Under the pieces are notes generated by a model that worked only from the letters and a program-made list of their open reading frames with translations, was not told where the DNA came from and did not search any database. 64,000 nt of DNA from Pseudomonas gingeri (GTDB taxonomy: Bacteria > Pseudomonadota > Gammaproteobacteria > Pseudomonadales > Pseudomonadaceae), in assembly GCF_013386115.1 (NCBI RefSeq), contig NZ_JACAOR010000002.1:121881-185880 (forward strand). The letters run 5' to 3'. Positions 1 through 10,774 of the stretch are shown here, one piece after another. Position 1 is the first letter of the stretch. Each line of letters starts with the position of its first letter. A program made the translations under genes and the position numbers.

Positions 1-2
1 CT

Positions 3-134
3 GCCGACGGTAGCGACCGCACCCCACAAGGCCAGACCCTGGCTGAAGGTGGCAACGATCGCCTGAAAGACAAAGGCCTGATCACCGAAGGCGGTGCCGA
101 TCGCCTGGCCGAACGTCACCAGTCCTTGAGCTAA
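3..134 (+). CDS. C-terminal end of a small glycine/aspartate-repeat protein (5' truncated)
   Basis: An open frame enters from the left edge and ends at TAA 132-134, giving 43 residues. It contains imperfect heptads of the form EGG(N/A)DRL plus a related ADGSDRT, so the protein is a short-repeat protein. Similar repeats occur in small secreted Pseudomonas proteins sometimes named phage infection protein; that link is from memory and unproven. A strong terminator follows at once, which supports this as a real gene end. The function cannot be judged from this fragment. Confidence 0.6.
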   Translation, partial: ADGSDRTPQGQTLAEGGNDRLKDKGLITEGGADRLAERHQSLS

Positions 135-153
135 GGCCATGCTGGCCTGGAAC

Positions 154-180
154 AAAGCCCGGTCCCCTGGATCGGGCTTT
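154..180 (+). terminator. Rho-independent terminator
   Basis: The 8-bp stem AAAGCCCG (154-161) pairs with CGGGCTTT (173-180) around an 11-nt loop. It lies 20 bases after the stop of the truncated small-protein gene. Confidence 0.75.
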
Positions 181-299
181 GACATTTCTGTAGCACCGGT
201 TCATCGCATCACCCGCCAGTTGCATCGCCGCGTTCGACGCCGGCAAAGCTGATTTGCTAGAGTGCCCCGCTCTTGTCCTCCAGAAAAACGCCCCTCCCG

Positions 300-932
300 A
301 TGCTGCCCCGTGCCGAACAGAAACAACAGACCCGCCATGCCCTGATGGACGCCGCGCGCCATCTGATGGAGGGTGGGCGTGGGTTTGGCAGCCTCAGCCT
401 GCGGGAAGTGGCAAAAACCGCCGGCATCGTGCCGACCGGCTTCTATCGGCATTTCGACGATATGGACCAGCTCGGCCTGGCGCTGGTCAGCGAAGTCGGC
501 CAGACCTTCCGGGAAACCATCCGGCTGGTCCGGCACAACGAGTTCGTCATGGGCGGCATCATCGATGCCTCGGTGAGGATCTTCCTCGATGTCGTGGCGA
601 TGAACCGCTCGCAATTCCTGTTTCTCGCCCGCGAGCAGTACGGCGGATCATTGCGCGTGCGCCAGGCCATCGGCATCCTGCGCGAACATATCAGTTCGGA
701 CCTGGCCGCCGACCTGACCTTCATGCCCAAGCTGCAGCACCTGGACCCCGCCGGCCTGGCGGTCATGGCCGACCTGATCGTCAAGAGCGTGTTCGCCACC
801 CTGCCGGAAATCATCGACCCGCCCCTCGAACCGCTGCCCGAGCACCTGACGCCGCAAGCCAAGATCACCCAGCAACTGCGCTTCATCTTTATCGGCTTGA
901 AACACTGGCAGGGCCTGGGCAGCACCGAGTAA
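300..932 (+). CDS. desT: TetR-family regulator, DesT-like (fatty-acid desaturase control)
   Basis: A 210-residue one-component repressor. The N-terminal helix-turn-helix (about residues 6-55) carries EQKQQTRHALMDAA and the recognition-helix segment IVPTGFYRHF. The C-terminal helical part would bind an acyl-CoA ligand. DesT of P. aeruginosa senses the saturated/unsaturated acyl-CoA ratio and represses the aerobic desaturase genes desCB; it also sits directly beside ureE-ureF-ureG there, as here, which supports the name. No desaturase genes lie in this window, so any targets are elsewhere or upstream. A TTG in frame at 273 would add nine residues; ATG 300 fits the family start better, although neither has a good ribosome binding site. 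Confidence 0.82.
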   Translation: MLPRAEQKQQTRHALMDAARHLMEGGRGFGSLSLREVAKTAGIVPTGFYRHFDDMDQLGLALVSEVGQTFRETIRLVRHNEFVMGGIIDASVRIFLDVVAMNRSQFLFLAREQYGGSLRVRQAIGILREHISSDLAADLTFMPKLQHLDPAGLAVMADLIVKSVFATLPEIIDPPLEPLPEHLTPQAKITQQLRFIFIGLKHWQGLGSTE

Positions 933-953
933 CGCAGCCCGGGGGAGCGAACC

Positions 954-975
954 CGTGGGAGCGGGCTTGCCCGTG
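954..975 (+). repeat. Single REP element
   Basis: CGTGGGAGCGGGCTTGCCCGTG matches the fluorescens-group REP core. It is an isolated copy between desT and ureE. The rest of 933-1169 shows no recognisable gene. Confidence 0.7.
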
Positions 976-1169
976 AAGGTGCCCCGGAGCGAAAGACGCA
1001 CCGGAACAGAGCCAAAAATCCCATCGCGCACCATCTTGAAACATTCAGAAACACCGCTACGCTCCCTTTTCAGGCGCTCCGTGCTTTCTGACAGGGCTTT
1101 CCTACGTTTCGCCCGATTGGCAAGCCCCTTGCTCTAGCTCAAGCATTGCTCACTGCTGGAAGCCTCCCG

Positions 1170-1670
1170 ATGCTGGTGATTCATAGAAGAATCGAACCTC
1201 AGCCCACCTGGGCCGCCGAGTTGCACCTGAACTTCGAAGCCCGCAGCAAAAGCCGCCTGCGCTGTTTCAGCGCCGAGGGTGAAGATGTCGGACTGTTCCT
1301 CGAACGCGGTCAGCCCCCCCTGTACGACGGCGAATGCCTGGAAGCCCAGGACGGCCGTATCGTGCGGGTCTGCGCCCGGCCCGAACAACTGCTGCATGTC
1401 ACCTGCAGCAATGCCTTCGAACTGACCCGCGCGGCCTATCACCTGGGTAACCGCCATGTCGCCCTGCAAGTCGGCGATGGCTGGCTGCGCCTGCTCGACG
1501 ACTATGTGCTCAAGGCCATGCTCGAACAGCTCGGCGCCCGGACCGAAACCCTCGAAGCCCCGTTCCAGCCGGAACACGGCGCCTATGGCGGCGGCCATCA
1601 CCACTCCCGACATGGCGACGAGGACTTCAACTACCCGCCGCGCCTGCACCAGTTTGGTGTCCGCACATGA
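1170..1670 (+). CDS. ureE: Urease accessory protein UreE (nickel metallochaperone)
   Basis: A 166-residue cytosolic protein that carries Ni(II) to the UreDFG complex on apo-urease. It has the UreE N-terminal peptide-binding domain (RCFSAEGEDVGLFLERG near residue 40) and a metal-binding domain (NAFELTRAAYHLGNRH). The C-terminal tail is histidine-containing (GGHHHSRHGDED), a modest His tail rather than the long run of Klebsiella UreE. The start is ATG 1170, with GGAAG about 8 bases upstream; a TTG at 1146 is in frame but lacks a ribosome binding site. It overlaps ureF by 4 bases (ATGA), so the genes are probably translationally coupled. Confidence 0.95.
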   Translation: MLVIHRRIEPQPTWAAELHLNFEARSKSRLRCFSAEGEDVGLFLERGQPPLYDGECLEAQDGRIVRVCARPEQLLHVTCSNAFELTRAAYHLGNRHVALQVGDGWLRLLDDYVLKAMLEQLGARTETLEAPFQPEHGAYGGGHHHSRHGDEDFNYPPRLHQFGVRT

Positions 1671-2341
1671 ATCCGGCCTGGGCGCTGCTGCGCCTGGCCA
1701 GCCCGCAATTACCGATTGGCGGCTACAGCTACTCCCAAGGGCTGGAAATGGCCGTGGAGCAGGCCCGGGTCACGGATCCGGCCAGCGCCCGGCGCTGGAT
1801 CAGCGACCAGTTGCTGCTCAACCTCGCCCGTTTCGAAGCGCCGCTGCTGCTCGCCCATTGCAACGCGGCAGCCGCCGCCGACTGGGCCACGCTGCGGCAA
1901 CTGGGCGAAGAACACCGCGCCAGTCGTGAAACCCGAGAGCTGTATCAGGAGAGCCGGCAAATGGGCTATTCCCTGCAACAGTTGCTCAATGGCCTGCCGG
2001 AACTCGATGACGCCGCCCGCGCCTTTCTCGCCGGGCAAGCCGAACCGCACCTGGCCCTCGGCTGGGCCCTGGCCGCCCGGGCCTGGCGGATCAGTCCCCA
2101 GGATGCCCTGGCCGCCTGGCTGTGGAGCTGGCTGGAAAACCAGCTGGCGGTGCTGATGAAAACCCTGCCCCTGGGCCAGCAGGCCGCCCAGCGCCTGACC
2201 AGCGAACTGCTGCCGCTGCTGCAGCAGGCGCAGCAATCGGCCACGGCACAAGATCCGCGACAAATCGGCAGCGCCGCCTTCGGCCTGTCCCTGGCGTGCA
2301 TGGCCCATGAGCGCCAGTACAGCCGCCTGTTTCGTTCCTAG
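1667..2341 (+). CDS. ureF: Urease accessory protein UreF
   Basis: A 224-residue, alpha-helical protein that joins UreD and UreG in the urease maturation complex and gates GTPase activity. The family N-terminus LLRLASPQLPIGGYSYSQGLE is clear, followed by the helical core and the conserved end LACMAHERQYSRLFRS. The start ATG overlaps the ureE stop. ureG follows after 9 bases with a GGAGAG ribosome binding site. The structural genes ureABC and ureD are absent here; in Pseudomonas the urease genes are commonly split into two blocks. Confidence 0.95.
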   Translation: MNPAWALLRLASPQLPIGGYSYSQGLEMAVEQARVTDPASARRWISDQLLLNLARFEAPLLLAHCNAAAAADWATLRQLGEEHRASRETRELYQESRQMGYSLQQLLNGLPELDDAARAFLAGQAEPHLALGWALAARAWRISPQDALAAWLWSWLENQLAVLMKTLPLGQQAAQRLTSELLPLLQQAQQSATAQDPRQIGSAAFGLSLACMAHERQYSRLFRS

Positions 2342-2350
2342 GAGAGAAAA

Positions 2351-2965
2351 ATGAACGCACAACCCTTGCGTGTCGGTATCGGTGGCCCCGTCGGCTCCGG
2401 CAAGACCGCCCTGACCCTGGCCCTGTGCCTGGCCCTGCGCGACCGCTACAACCTGGCGGTGGTCACCAACGACATCTATACCCGCGAGGACGCCGACTTC
2501 CTGGTGCGCAACGAAGCCCTGGCGCCCGAGCGGATCATCGGCGTGGAGACCGGTGGCTGCCCGCACACGGCGATCCGCGAGGATGCCTCGATCAACCTCG
2601 AGGCCGTGGACCAGTTGAACCGGCGCTTCCCGGGCCTGGACCTGATCCTGGTGGAATCCGGCGGCGACAACCTGTCGGCGACCTTCAGCCCGGAACTCTC
2701 TGACCTGACGATCTATGTGATCGATGTCTCGGCCGGCGACAAGCTGCCGCGCAAGGGCGGGCCGGGAATCTGCAAGTCCGACCTGCTGGTGATCAACAAG
2801 ATCGACCTCGCACCGCTGGTGGGCGCCTCCCTGGAAATGATGGATGGCGACACCCGGCGGATGCGCGGCGACAAGCCGTTCGTGTTCAGCAACCAGAAAA
2901 CCGGGCTCGGCCTGGATGCCATCGTGGCCTTTATCGAACGTCAGGGCCTGCTGACCGCCGCCTGA
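2351..2965 (+). CDS. ureG: Urease accessory GTPase UreG
   Basis: A 204-residue SIMIBI-class GTPase that powers nickel insertion into urease. The P-loop [11 protein letters not shown] lies at residues 11-21. The metal-binding [11 protein letters not shown] motif (Cys-Pro-His) sits near residue 65, ESGGDN near 100, and NKIDLAPL supplies guanine specificity. It has the usual length for the family. It is third in the ureE-ureF-ureG-hupE run, with 25 bases before the nickel permease gene. Confidence 0.97.
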   Translation: MNAQPLRVGIGGPVGSGKTALTLALCLALRDRYNLAVVTNDIYTREDADFLVRNEALAPERIIGVETGGCPHTAIREDASINLEAVDQLNRRFPGLDLILVESGGDNLSATFSPELSDLTIYVIDVSAGDKLPRKGGPGICKSDLLVINKIDLAPLVGASLEMMDGDTRRMRGDKPFVFSNQKTGLGLDAIVAFIERQGLLTAA

Positions 2966-2990
2966 TCCATCAACAACGAGGAATCCGTAC

Positions 2991-3563
2991 ATGACACTCA
3001 AGAAGCTTTTCGGCGCCGTTGCCCTGCTGCTCACTCCGGCCCTGGCCTTTGCCCACCCCGGACACGGGGACAGCGGCCTGCTCGCCGGGGTGGAACACCC
3101 GATCGGCGGCATCGACCATTTGCTGGCCATGCTGGCAGTCGGTCTCTGGGCCGCGCAACAACGGGGTGCGGCGCGCTGGGCGCTGCCGTGTACCTTTGTC
3201 GGCACCATGCTGATCGGCGGCGTGCTCGGCTTCGAAGGCCTGCAGTTGCCGGCGCTGGAAAGCGGCATCGCCGCCTCGGTACTGGCCCTGGGCCTGGCCG
3301 TGGCGCTGGCGGTACGACCACCGTTGAGCCTGGCCATCGGTGCAACGGCCGTGTTCGCCCTGTTCCATGGCGTCGCCCATGGCCTGGAATTGCCGGAGAT
3401 GTCGAGCCCCTGGGCCTACGCCGCCGGTTTCGTGATGGCGACAGCCGCCCTGCATGCGCTGGGTTATGTCGTGGTACGGGTATTGCCGCAAGCCGCGGCA
3501 CCGCTGGTACGACTGGCCGGCGCGGCTTCGGCGGCGACCGGGGTCTGGTTGCTCGCGGGCTGA
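2991..3563 (+). CDS. ureJ: HupE/UreJ-family nickel permease
   Basis: A 190-residue inner-membrane protein with a cleavable N-terminal signal (cut near LAFA-HPGHG) and about six hydrophobic helices. The family signatures are HPGHGD, the following EHPIGGIDHLLAMLAVG and a FHGVAHGLELP segment; their histidines and acids are thought to bind Ni(II). The position directly after ureG fits nickel supply for urease. The name hupE is equally defensible, since the family serves hydrogenases or ureases in different species; no hydrogenase genes are present here. Confidence 0.88.
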   Translation: MTLKKLFGAVALLLTPALAFAHPGHGDSGLLAGVEHPIGGIDHLLAMLAVGLWAAQQRGAARWALPCTFVGTMLIGGVLGFEGLQLPALESGIAASVLALGLAVALAVRPPLSLAIGATAVFALFHGVAHGLELPEMSSPWAYAAGFVMATAALHALGYVVVRVLPQAAAPLVRLAGAASAATGVWLLAG

Positions 3564-3635
3564 GAATCATAGTGTCCAGGCTGGCCTGCCTGTTACCATG
3601 TCGCGCAAACGCCCTTGCCCTGACGACGCCAGCCG

Positions 3636-4769
3636 ATGCCCGATGTTTCCAGCTCTGCCTCCCAGCCTGAATTGACCGCCCTGTTCGCCGCGCTGCAACG
3701 GCACTTTCGTCAGGTGATCGTGCCCCTGTGGCAAGGCCCGGGGTGGAATGCCGAACTGGCATTGCCCTATGAAGCGCTGGACGCCGGCCATCGCCCGCTG
3801 CCCCCGCAGCGCTATCGCGCGATGGCCTGTGCCCGCCAGCTGTATCTGTTCTCCAGCCTGATCGGCGACAGCGCCTTCCCCGACGCCGCCGGTCGCGCCG
3901 CGGCGTTGTTCCGTTCGCTGCAACGGCATTTCCACGATGCCGAGCATGGCGGCTGGTTCTACAGCATCGATCCGCAAGGCAAGCCGCTGGATACGCGCAA
4001 GGACCTCTACACCCACGCGTTCATCCTCTTCGCCTGCGCCCATTACTGGGACAAGGTCCGCGAACCGCTGGTGGAGTCGGTGCTCAACGCCGTCCTGGAA
4101 GTGATCGCCGTGCGCTTCGCCAATGGCGACGGCCTGTATGAAGCCAGCCTGGATCGCGACTGGTCGCCCCTGGGCAGCGGGCCGTTGCAGAACCCGTTGA
4201 TGCACCTGGCCGAAGCCTTTCTGGCGACCCTGTCGGTACGCGAGGATGCAGCGACGCAAAGCGCGCTGCTGGCCCTGGCCGCCGGCATGCAGCAACGTTT
4301 TATCGACCGCCAGCACGGCGTGATGCTGGAGAAACCGCTGGGGGCTGTGGATAACTGGTTCGAACCCGGCCATCAATTCGAATGGCTGTTCCTGCTGGAG
4401 TCATCTCCCCTGCTTCGCGACACGCCGCTGCATGGCTCGCTGGATCGCGCGTTCGCGTTCGCCGAGCAGTCGGGGGTCGATCCGCACAGCGGTGCGGTCA
4501 GCGGCATGCTCGCGCTCGATGGCACCGTGCGCGATGGCACCCGGCGGATCTGGGCCCAGGCCGAATACCTGCGGGCGTTGACCCTGCGTGTGGATAACTC
4601 GGCCCGCCTGCAGCGTCAGCTGACCGCCTTGCAGCAGCACTTCATGCATCCGGGCGGCTGGCACGAATGCCTGGACGCGACAGGCGTGGTCAGCCGCGAG
4701 GACATGCCATCGACCACGCCTTACCATCTGGCGACCTGCCTGTACGGCCTGGCCGACTATCTGCGCTGA
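3636..4769 (+). CDS. AGE-family sugar epimerase/isomerase (mannose isomerase-like)
   Basis: A 377-residue (alpha/alpha)6-barrel protein of the N-acylglucosamine 2-epimerase superfamily. Diagnostic blocks are RKDLYTHAFILFACAHY (about residue 110), NWFEPGHQFEWLFLLE (about 235, with the catalytic-type histidine) and the C-terminal STTPYHLATCLYGLADYL. The family contains GlcNAc 2-epimerase, D-mannose isomerase and YihS; Pseudomonas members of this length are mostly mannose isomerases interconverting mannose and fructose, but the sequence alone does not fix the substrate. It starts 72 bases after the permease gene on the same strand and may be read from the same transcript. Confidence 0.8.
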   Translation: MPDVSSSASQPELTALFAALQRHFRQVIVPLWQGPGWNAELALPYEALDAGHRPLPPQRYRAMACARQLYLFSSLIGDSAFPDAAGRAAALFRSLQRHFHDAEHGGWFYSIDPQGKPLDTRKDLYTHAFILFACAHYWDKVREPLVESVLNAVLEVIAVRFANGDGLYEASLDRDWSPLGSGPLQNPLMHLAEAFLATLSVREDAATQSALLALAAGMQQRFIDRQHGVMLEKPLGAVDNWFEPGHQFEWLFLLESSPLLRDTPLHGSLDRAFAFAEQSGVDPHSGAVSGMLALDGTVRDGTRRIWAQAEYLRALTLRVDNSARLQRQLTALQQHFMHPGGWHECLDATGVVSREDMPSTTPYHLATCLYGLADYLR

Positions 4770-4771
4770 CC

Positions 4772-5157
4772 GGCTCCTACAGGGTCCGGGTTAACACCGG
4801 ATATCGGGTGCACCCGAAGACTTGTAGGAGCTGGCTTGCCAGCGATGAGGCCATCAAGCCATTCGCCGCCCGTGCGGACGCCATCGCCAGCAAGCCGGCT
4901 CCCACAGGGTCCGGGTTAACACCGGATATCGGGTACAGCCGAAGACTTGTAGGAGCTGGCTTGCCAGCGATGAGGCCATCAAGCCATTCGCCGCCCGTGT
5001 GGACGCCATCGCCAGCAAGCCGGCTCCTACAGGGTCCGGGTTAACACCGGATATCGGCTACACCCGAAGACTTGTGGGAGCTGGCTTGCCAGCGATGAGG
5101 CCATCAAGCCATTCGCCGCCCATGCCGACGCCATCGCCGGCAAGCCGGCTCCTACAG
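4772..5157. repeat. Tandem array of three 125-bp REPIN units
   Basis: Three near-identical 125-bp units begin at 4772, 4897 and 5022, with the first bases of a fourth at 5147-5157. Each holds two inverted REP arms (TGTAGGAGCTGGCTTGCCAG and GCCAGCAAGCCGGCTCCTAC) around a conserved middle, plus a spacer containing GGTTAACACCGGATATCGG. The units differ by only a few substitutions, so the amplification looks recent. The array fills the gap between two convergent genes and contains no gene. Confidence 0.93.
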
Positions 5158-5166
5158 ATCCCTTGA

Positions 5167-6627
<1,461 letters not shown>

Positions 6628-6632
6628 AAAAA

Positions 6633-6659
6633 CGCCCCGGATCCGAGGATCGCGGGGCG
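6633..6659 (-). terminator. Terminator after livF
   Basis: Stem CGCCCCG (6633-6639) pairs with CGGGGCG (6653-6659). Read on the minus strand it ends in a run of T, so it terminates the liv operon that enters from the right. Confidence 0.78.
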
Positions 6660-6679
6660 CTTCAAGGTTGCACATAACC

Positions 6680-6763
6680 TGTAGGAGCCGGCTTGCCGAC
6701 GATGGCGTCCTTTTGGGCGCCGCAAGACTTGCTGGCCTCATCGCTGGCAAGCCAGATCCTACA
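6680..6763. repeat. REPIN (inverted REP pair)
   Basis: TGTAGGAGCCGGCTTGCC at 6680 faces CTGGCAAGCCAGATCCTACA ending at 6763. It lies between the livF stop codon and the operon terminator. Confidence 0.85.
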
Positions 6764-6799
6764 GTGACCGTGCCCTGCTGTTACCTATCCGGTAAAGGC

Positions 6800-7516
6800 T
6801 TAATGCCCGCCCAGATAAGCGTTACGCACCTCCTCGTTGACCAGCAGTTCCTTGCCGGTGCCACTGAGGCGGATCTGTCCGTTGACCATCACATAGGCCC
6901 GGTCCGACAGCTTGAGCGCGTGGTTCGCATTCTGCTCCACCAGGAAGATGGTCATGCCCGAGGCCGCCAGTTCTCGCAGGGTGGCGAAGATCTGCTTCAC
7001 CACGATCGGCGCCAGGCCCAGGCTCGGTTCATCCAGCAGCAACAGCTTGGGCCGGCTCATCAGGGCCCGGGCAATGGCGAGCATCTGCTGCTCGCCACCG
7101 GACATGGTCATGGCCCGCTGGTTGCGCCGCTCCTTGAGCCGGGGGAACAGCTCGAACATGCGCTGCATATCCTCGGCGGCGAACTGGTCGCCAATCGGGA
7201 TGGTGCCCATCAGCAGGTTCTCTTCCACGGTCATGTCGGGGAACACCCGCCGGCCTTCCGGCGACTGGGCAATGCCGTTGGAAGCGATGTAGTGGGAGGA
7301 CTTGTGGGTGATATCGACGCCACGGTAGAGGATCTGCCCACTCGCCGCCCGGGGCTGGCCGAAGATCGACATCAGCAGCGTCGACTTGCCCGCGCCGTTG
7401 GAGCCGATCAGGCTCACGGTTTCGCCTTCGTCGATATGCAGCGAGACTTTTTTCAGGGCCTGGATCGGACCGTAGAACACGTCCAGATCCTTGAGTTCGA
7501 GGATAGGTTGACTCAT
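6800..7516 (-). CDS. livF: Branched-chain amino acid ABC transporter ATPase LivF/BraG
   Basis: A 238-residue cytoplasmic ATPase, one of the two nucleotide-binding subunits of the high-affinity Leu/Ile/Val importer. It shows Walker A GSNGAGKST, the signature MSGGEQQ, Walker B LLLLDEPSLGL and the H-loop region of LivF. The start ATG 7516 overlaps the livG stop (ATGA), indicating coupled translation. Upstream in-frame sequence in the same ORF is only the livG gene read in another frame. It is the last gene of livK-livH-livM-livG-livF. Confidence 0.97.
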   Translation of the reverse strand: MSQPILELKDLDVFYGPIQALKKVSLHIDEGETVSLIGSNGAGKSTLLMSIFGQPRAASGQILYRGVDITHKSSHYIASNGIAQSPEGRRVFPDMTVEENLLMGTIPIGDQFAAEDMQRMFELFPRLKERRNQRAMTMSGGEQQMLAIARALMSRPKLLLLDEPSLGLAPIVVKQIFATLRELAASGMTIFLVEQNANHALKLSDRAYVMVNGQIRLSGTGKELLVNEEVRNAYLGGH

Positions 7517-8388
7517 ACCAGCTCCTCTTCGTCCGCACCCAGGTAGGCCGCGATCACTTTCGGGTCGTTGCGGATCGCCTCGGGCCCGCCCTGGGCGATC
7601 ACGTTGCCGTGGTCCAGCACCACGATGTGGTCGGAAATGCTCATTACCATGCCCATGTCGTGTTCGATCAGCACCACGGTCAGATCGTGCTCGTCGCGCA
7701 GCAGCCGGATCATCGCGCTCAGCGCTTCGGTTTCCTGAGGGTTGAGGCCGGCCGCCGGCTCGTCGAGGCAGATGATCTGCGGCCGCGTGCACATGGCCCG
7801 GGCGATTTCCAGGCGACGCTGCTGGCCATAGGAAAGCTCACCGGCCAGGCGGTTGGCGCAGTCCACCAGGTCGACCACTTCCAGCCAGTAGAACGCCGTG
7901 TCCAGCGCGTCGCTCTCGGCCTGGCGATAGCCCCTGGTGTTGAGGATGCCGGCCAGCATGTTGCGATTGACCCACATGTGCTGGGCCACCAGCAGGTTTT
8001 CCAGCACCGACATTTCCTTGAACAGACGGATGTTCTGGAAGGTCCGCGCCAGTCCCGCCCGGTTGACCAGGTGGGTACCGCCGAACATCTTGTAGTAGAG
8101 CCGGCTGGCGAAGGTCTTCGGCGACACGAAGTCGCTGACGCGGAAAGACTCGCCGAGCAGCTTGATGACATTGGTCACCTCGCCACGGGTATTGAGCTCG
8201 ATGCGGCCGCCGGAGGCCTTGTAGAACCCGGTCAGGCAGTTGAACACGGTGGTCTTGCCGGCCCCGTTGGGACCGATCAGGGCGAAGATCGAGTTGCGTT
8301 TGACTTGCAGGCTGACGTCGCTGAGGGCCTTGATCCCACCGAAGTGCATCATCAGCTTCTCGACCGACAGAATGATTTCATCGTTCAT
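7513..8388 (-). CDS. livG: Branched-chain amino acid ABC transporter ATPase LivG/BraF
   Basis: A 291-residue ATPase partner of LivF. Walker A is GPNGAGKTT, the signature is LSYGQQRR and Walker B is IICLDEPAAGLNP, followed by VVLIEHDMGMVM. The roughly 30-residue insert after the Walker A helix (TRGEVTNVIKLLG) is typical of Pseudomonas BraF. Its ATG overlaps the livM stop by four bases. Confidence 0.97.
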   Translation of the reverse strand: MNDEIILSVEKLMMHFGGIKALSDVSLQVKRNSIFALIGPNGAGKTTVFNCLTGFYKASGGRIELNTRGEVTNVIKLLGESFRVSDFVSPKTFASRLYYKMFGGTHLVNRAGLARTFQNIRLFKEMSVLENLLVAQHMWVNRNMLAGILNTRGYRQAESDALDTAFYWLEVVDLVDCANRLAGELSYGQQRRLEIARAMCTRPQIICLDEPAAGLNPQETEALSAMIRLLRDEHDLTVVLIEHDMGMVMSISDHIVVLDHGNVIAQGGPEAIRNDPKVIAAYLGADEEELV

Positions 8389-9683
8389 TGCGCGGCTCCC
8401 TCGTGCAAAGCGCCTTTACGCGGGGTGACACCGGTCCGGCTGATGCGGATCAGGCCACGGGGGCGCCAGATCATCATCAACACCATCAAGACGCCGAACA
8501 GCAGCACGCGGTATTCGGCGAAACTGCGCAGCAACTCCGGGGCGACGGTCAGGACAAACGCTGCGATCACCACGCCGATGGTCGAGCCCATACCGCCGAG
8601 CACCACGATGGCGAGGATCAGCGCCGATTCGAAGAAGGTGAACGAGGTCGGGTTGACGAAGCCCTGGTAGGTGGCGAAGAACACCCCCGCCAGACCTGCC
8701 GTCGAAGCACCGAGGGTGAACGCCGAGAGTTTCACCAGCACATGGTTCAGGCCCATGGCGCGGCAGGCGATTTCGTCTTCACGCAGGGCTTCCCAGGCGC
8801 GACCGACCGGCATGCGGGTCAGGCGGTGCTTGATGTAGAGCACCGCCAGCACCACCAGGAACAGCACCGCGTAGATGAAGTAGAACTTCACGTCCGGGTT
8901 GTAGGCGATCCCGAAGAACTCGTGGAACGGAATCCCGCCCTCCTTGGCCCGCTTGCCGAACTCCAGGCCGAAGAAGGTCGGCAGCGGCGCCGGCATGCCG
9001 TTGGGGCCACCGGTCAACGACAGCCAGTTGTTGAGGATCAGGCGGATGATCTCGCCAAAGCCCAGGGTCACGATGGCCAGGTAGTCACCATGCAGGCGCA
9101 ATACCGGGAAACCGAGGATGCAGCCGGCCATCGCGGCTGCGATCGCAGCCAGCGGCAGCACGGTCCAGAACCCCAGCCCCAGGTATTGATAACCCAGTGC
9201 CAGGCCATAGGCACCGATGGCGTAGAAGGCCACGTAACCCAGGTCGAGCAGGCCCGCCAGGCCGACCACGATGTTCAGGCCGAGCCCGAGCAGCACGTAG
9301 ATCAGGCCGAGGATCACCACCCCCAGCAGGTAGGAGTTGGAGAAGAACGGGAAGATCACCGCAATCGCGATCATCAGCGGGATGATCCAGCGCAGACGCG
9401 ACTTGTAGTCCGGCGCCAGCACGTGCACGCCCGAGCCGCTGCTCTCGAAACCGTCGAGAATGCGCAGGCCCTTCGACGTCTGCAGGAACAGGCTGAGGGC
9501 AAAGCGGCCGAGCATGACGATTGCCACCAGCCAGGCAACGCGGGTCGGTTCCAGGTTGAAGCTGTAGCCCTCCAGGACGATCCCGACGATGGGACCGAAG
9601 ACGATCAGGGCAATCAGGCCGGCAAGAATGGCATCCACCAGGCTTTTTTTGATATCGAGCGATTTTTTAGTGGCTGAGGACAT
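8385..9683 (-). CDS. livM: Branched-chain amino acid ABC transporter permease LivM/BraE
   Basis: A 432-residue inner-membrane permease with about ten hydrophobic helices. The LivM family core is clear (YVLLGLGLNIVVGLAGLLDLG, then LRLHGDYLAIVTLGFGEIIR, and the EAA-like VGRAWEALREDEIACRAMGLN that contacts the ATPases). The N-terminal 110 residues hold extra helices found in proteobacterial LivM. It starts three bases after the livH stop. Confidence 0.96.
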   Translation of the reverse strand: MSSATKKSLDIKKSLVDAILAGLIALIVFGPIVGIVLEGYSFNLEPTRVAWLVAIVMLGRFALSLFLQTSKGLRILDGFESSGSGVHVLAPDYKSRLRWIIPLMIAIAVIFPFFSNSYLLGVVILGLIYVLLGLGLNIVVGLAGLLDLGYVAFYAIGAYGLALGYQYLGLGFWTVLPLAAIAAAMAGCILGFPVLRLHGDYLAIVTLGFGEIIRLILNNWLSLTGGPNGMPAPLPTFFGLEFGKRAKEGGIPFHEFFGIAYNPDVKFYFIYAVLFLVVLAVLYIKHRLTRMPVGRAWEALREDEIACRAMGLNHVLVKLSAFTLGASTAGLAGVFFATYQGFVNPTSFTFFESALILAIVVLGGMGSTIGVVIAAFVLTVAPELLRSFAEYRVLLFGVLMVLMMIWRPRGLIRISRTGVTPRKGALHEGAAQ

Positions 9684-9686
9684 TGC

Positions 9687-10601
<915 letters not shown>

Positions 10602-10732
10602 AACGCAATCTCACGCATTTGGAGAGACTGCACGCAGGCGCACCGCGACGGACCGGGGTTCAACCACCGCCGCAGCACAGCCATGTGCAGTTCTACGAGA
10701 AAAGACAGGTACTGCACGAACACGCATGACGA

Positions 10733-10760
10733 CCGGCCGGCCCCCGCGGGCGCCGGCCGG
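10733..10760 (-). other. Intercistronic GC hairpin between livK and livH
   Basis: The 9-bp stem CCGGCCGGC (10733-10741) pairs with GCCGGCCGG (10752-10760). There is no T run after it on the minus strand. It is better read as a stabiliser or attenuator of the livK message than as a full terminator. The remaining 10602-10732 shows no gene. Confidence 0.5.
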
Positions 10761-10774
10761 ATCAGGCCTTCATG

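Noticed and set aside
4772..5157. Regular repeats considered as a CRISPR array
   Set aside because: The whole 125-bp unit repeats, including the spacer; there are no short repeats with unique spacers and no cas genes.
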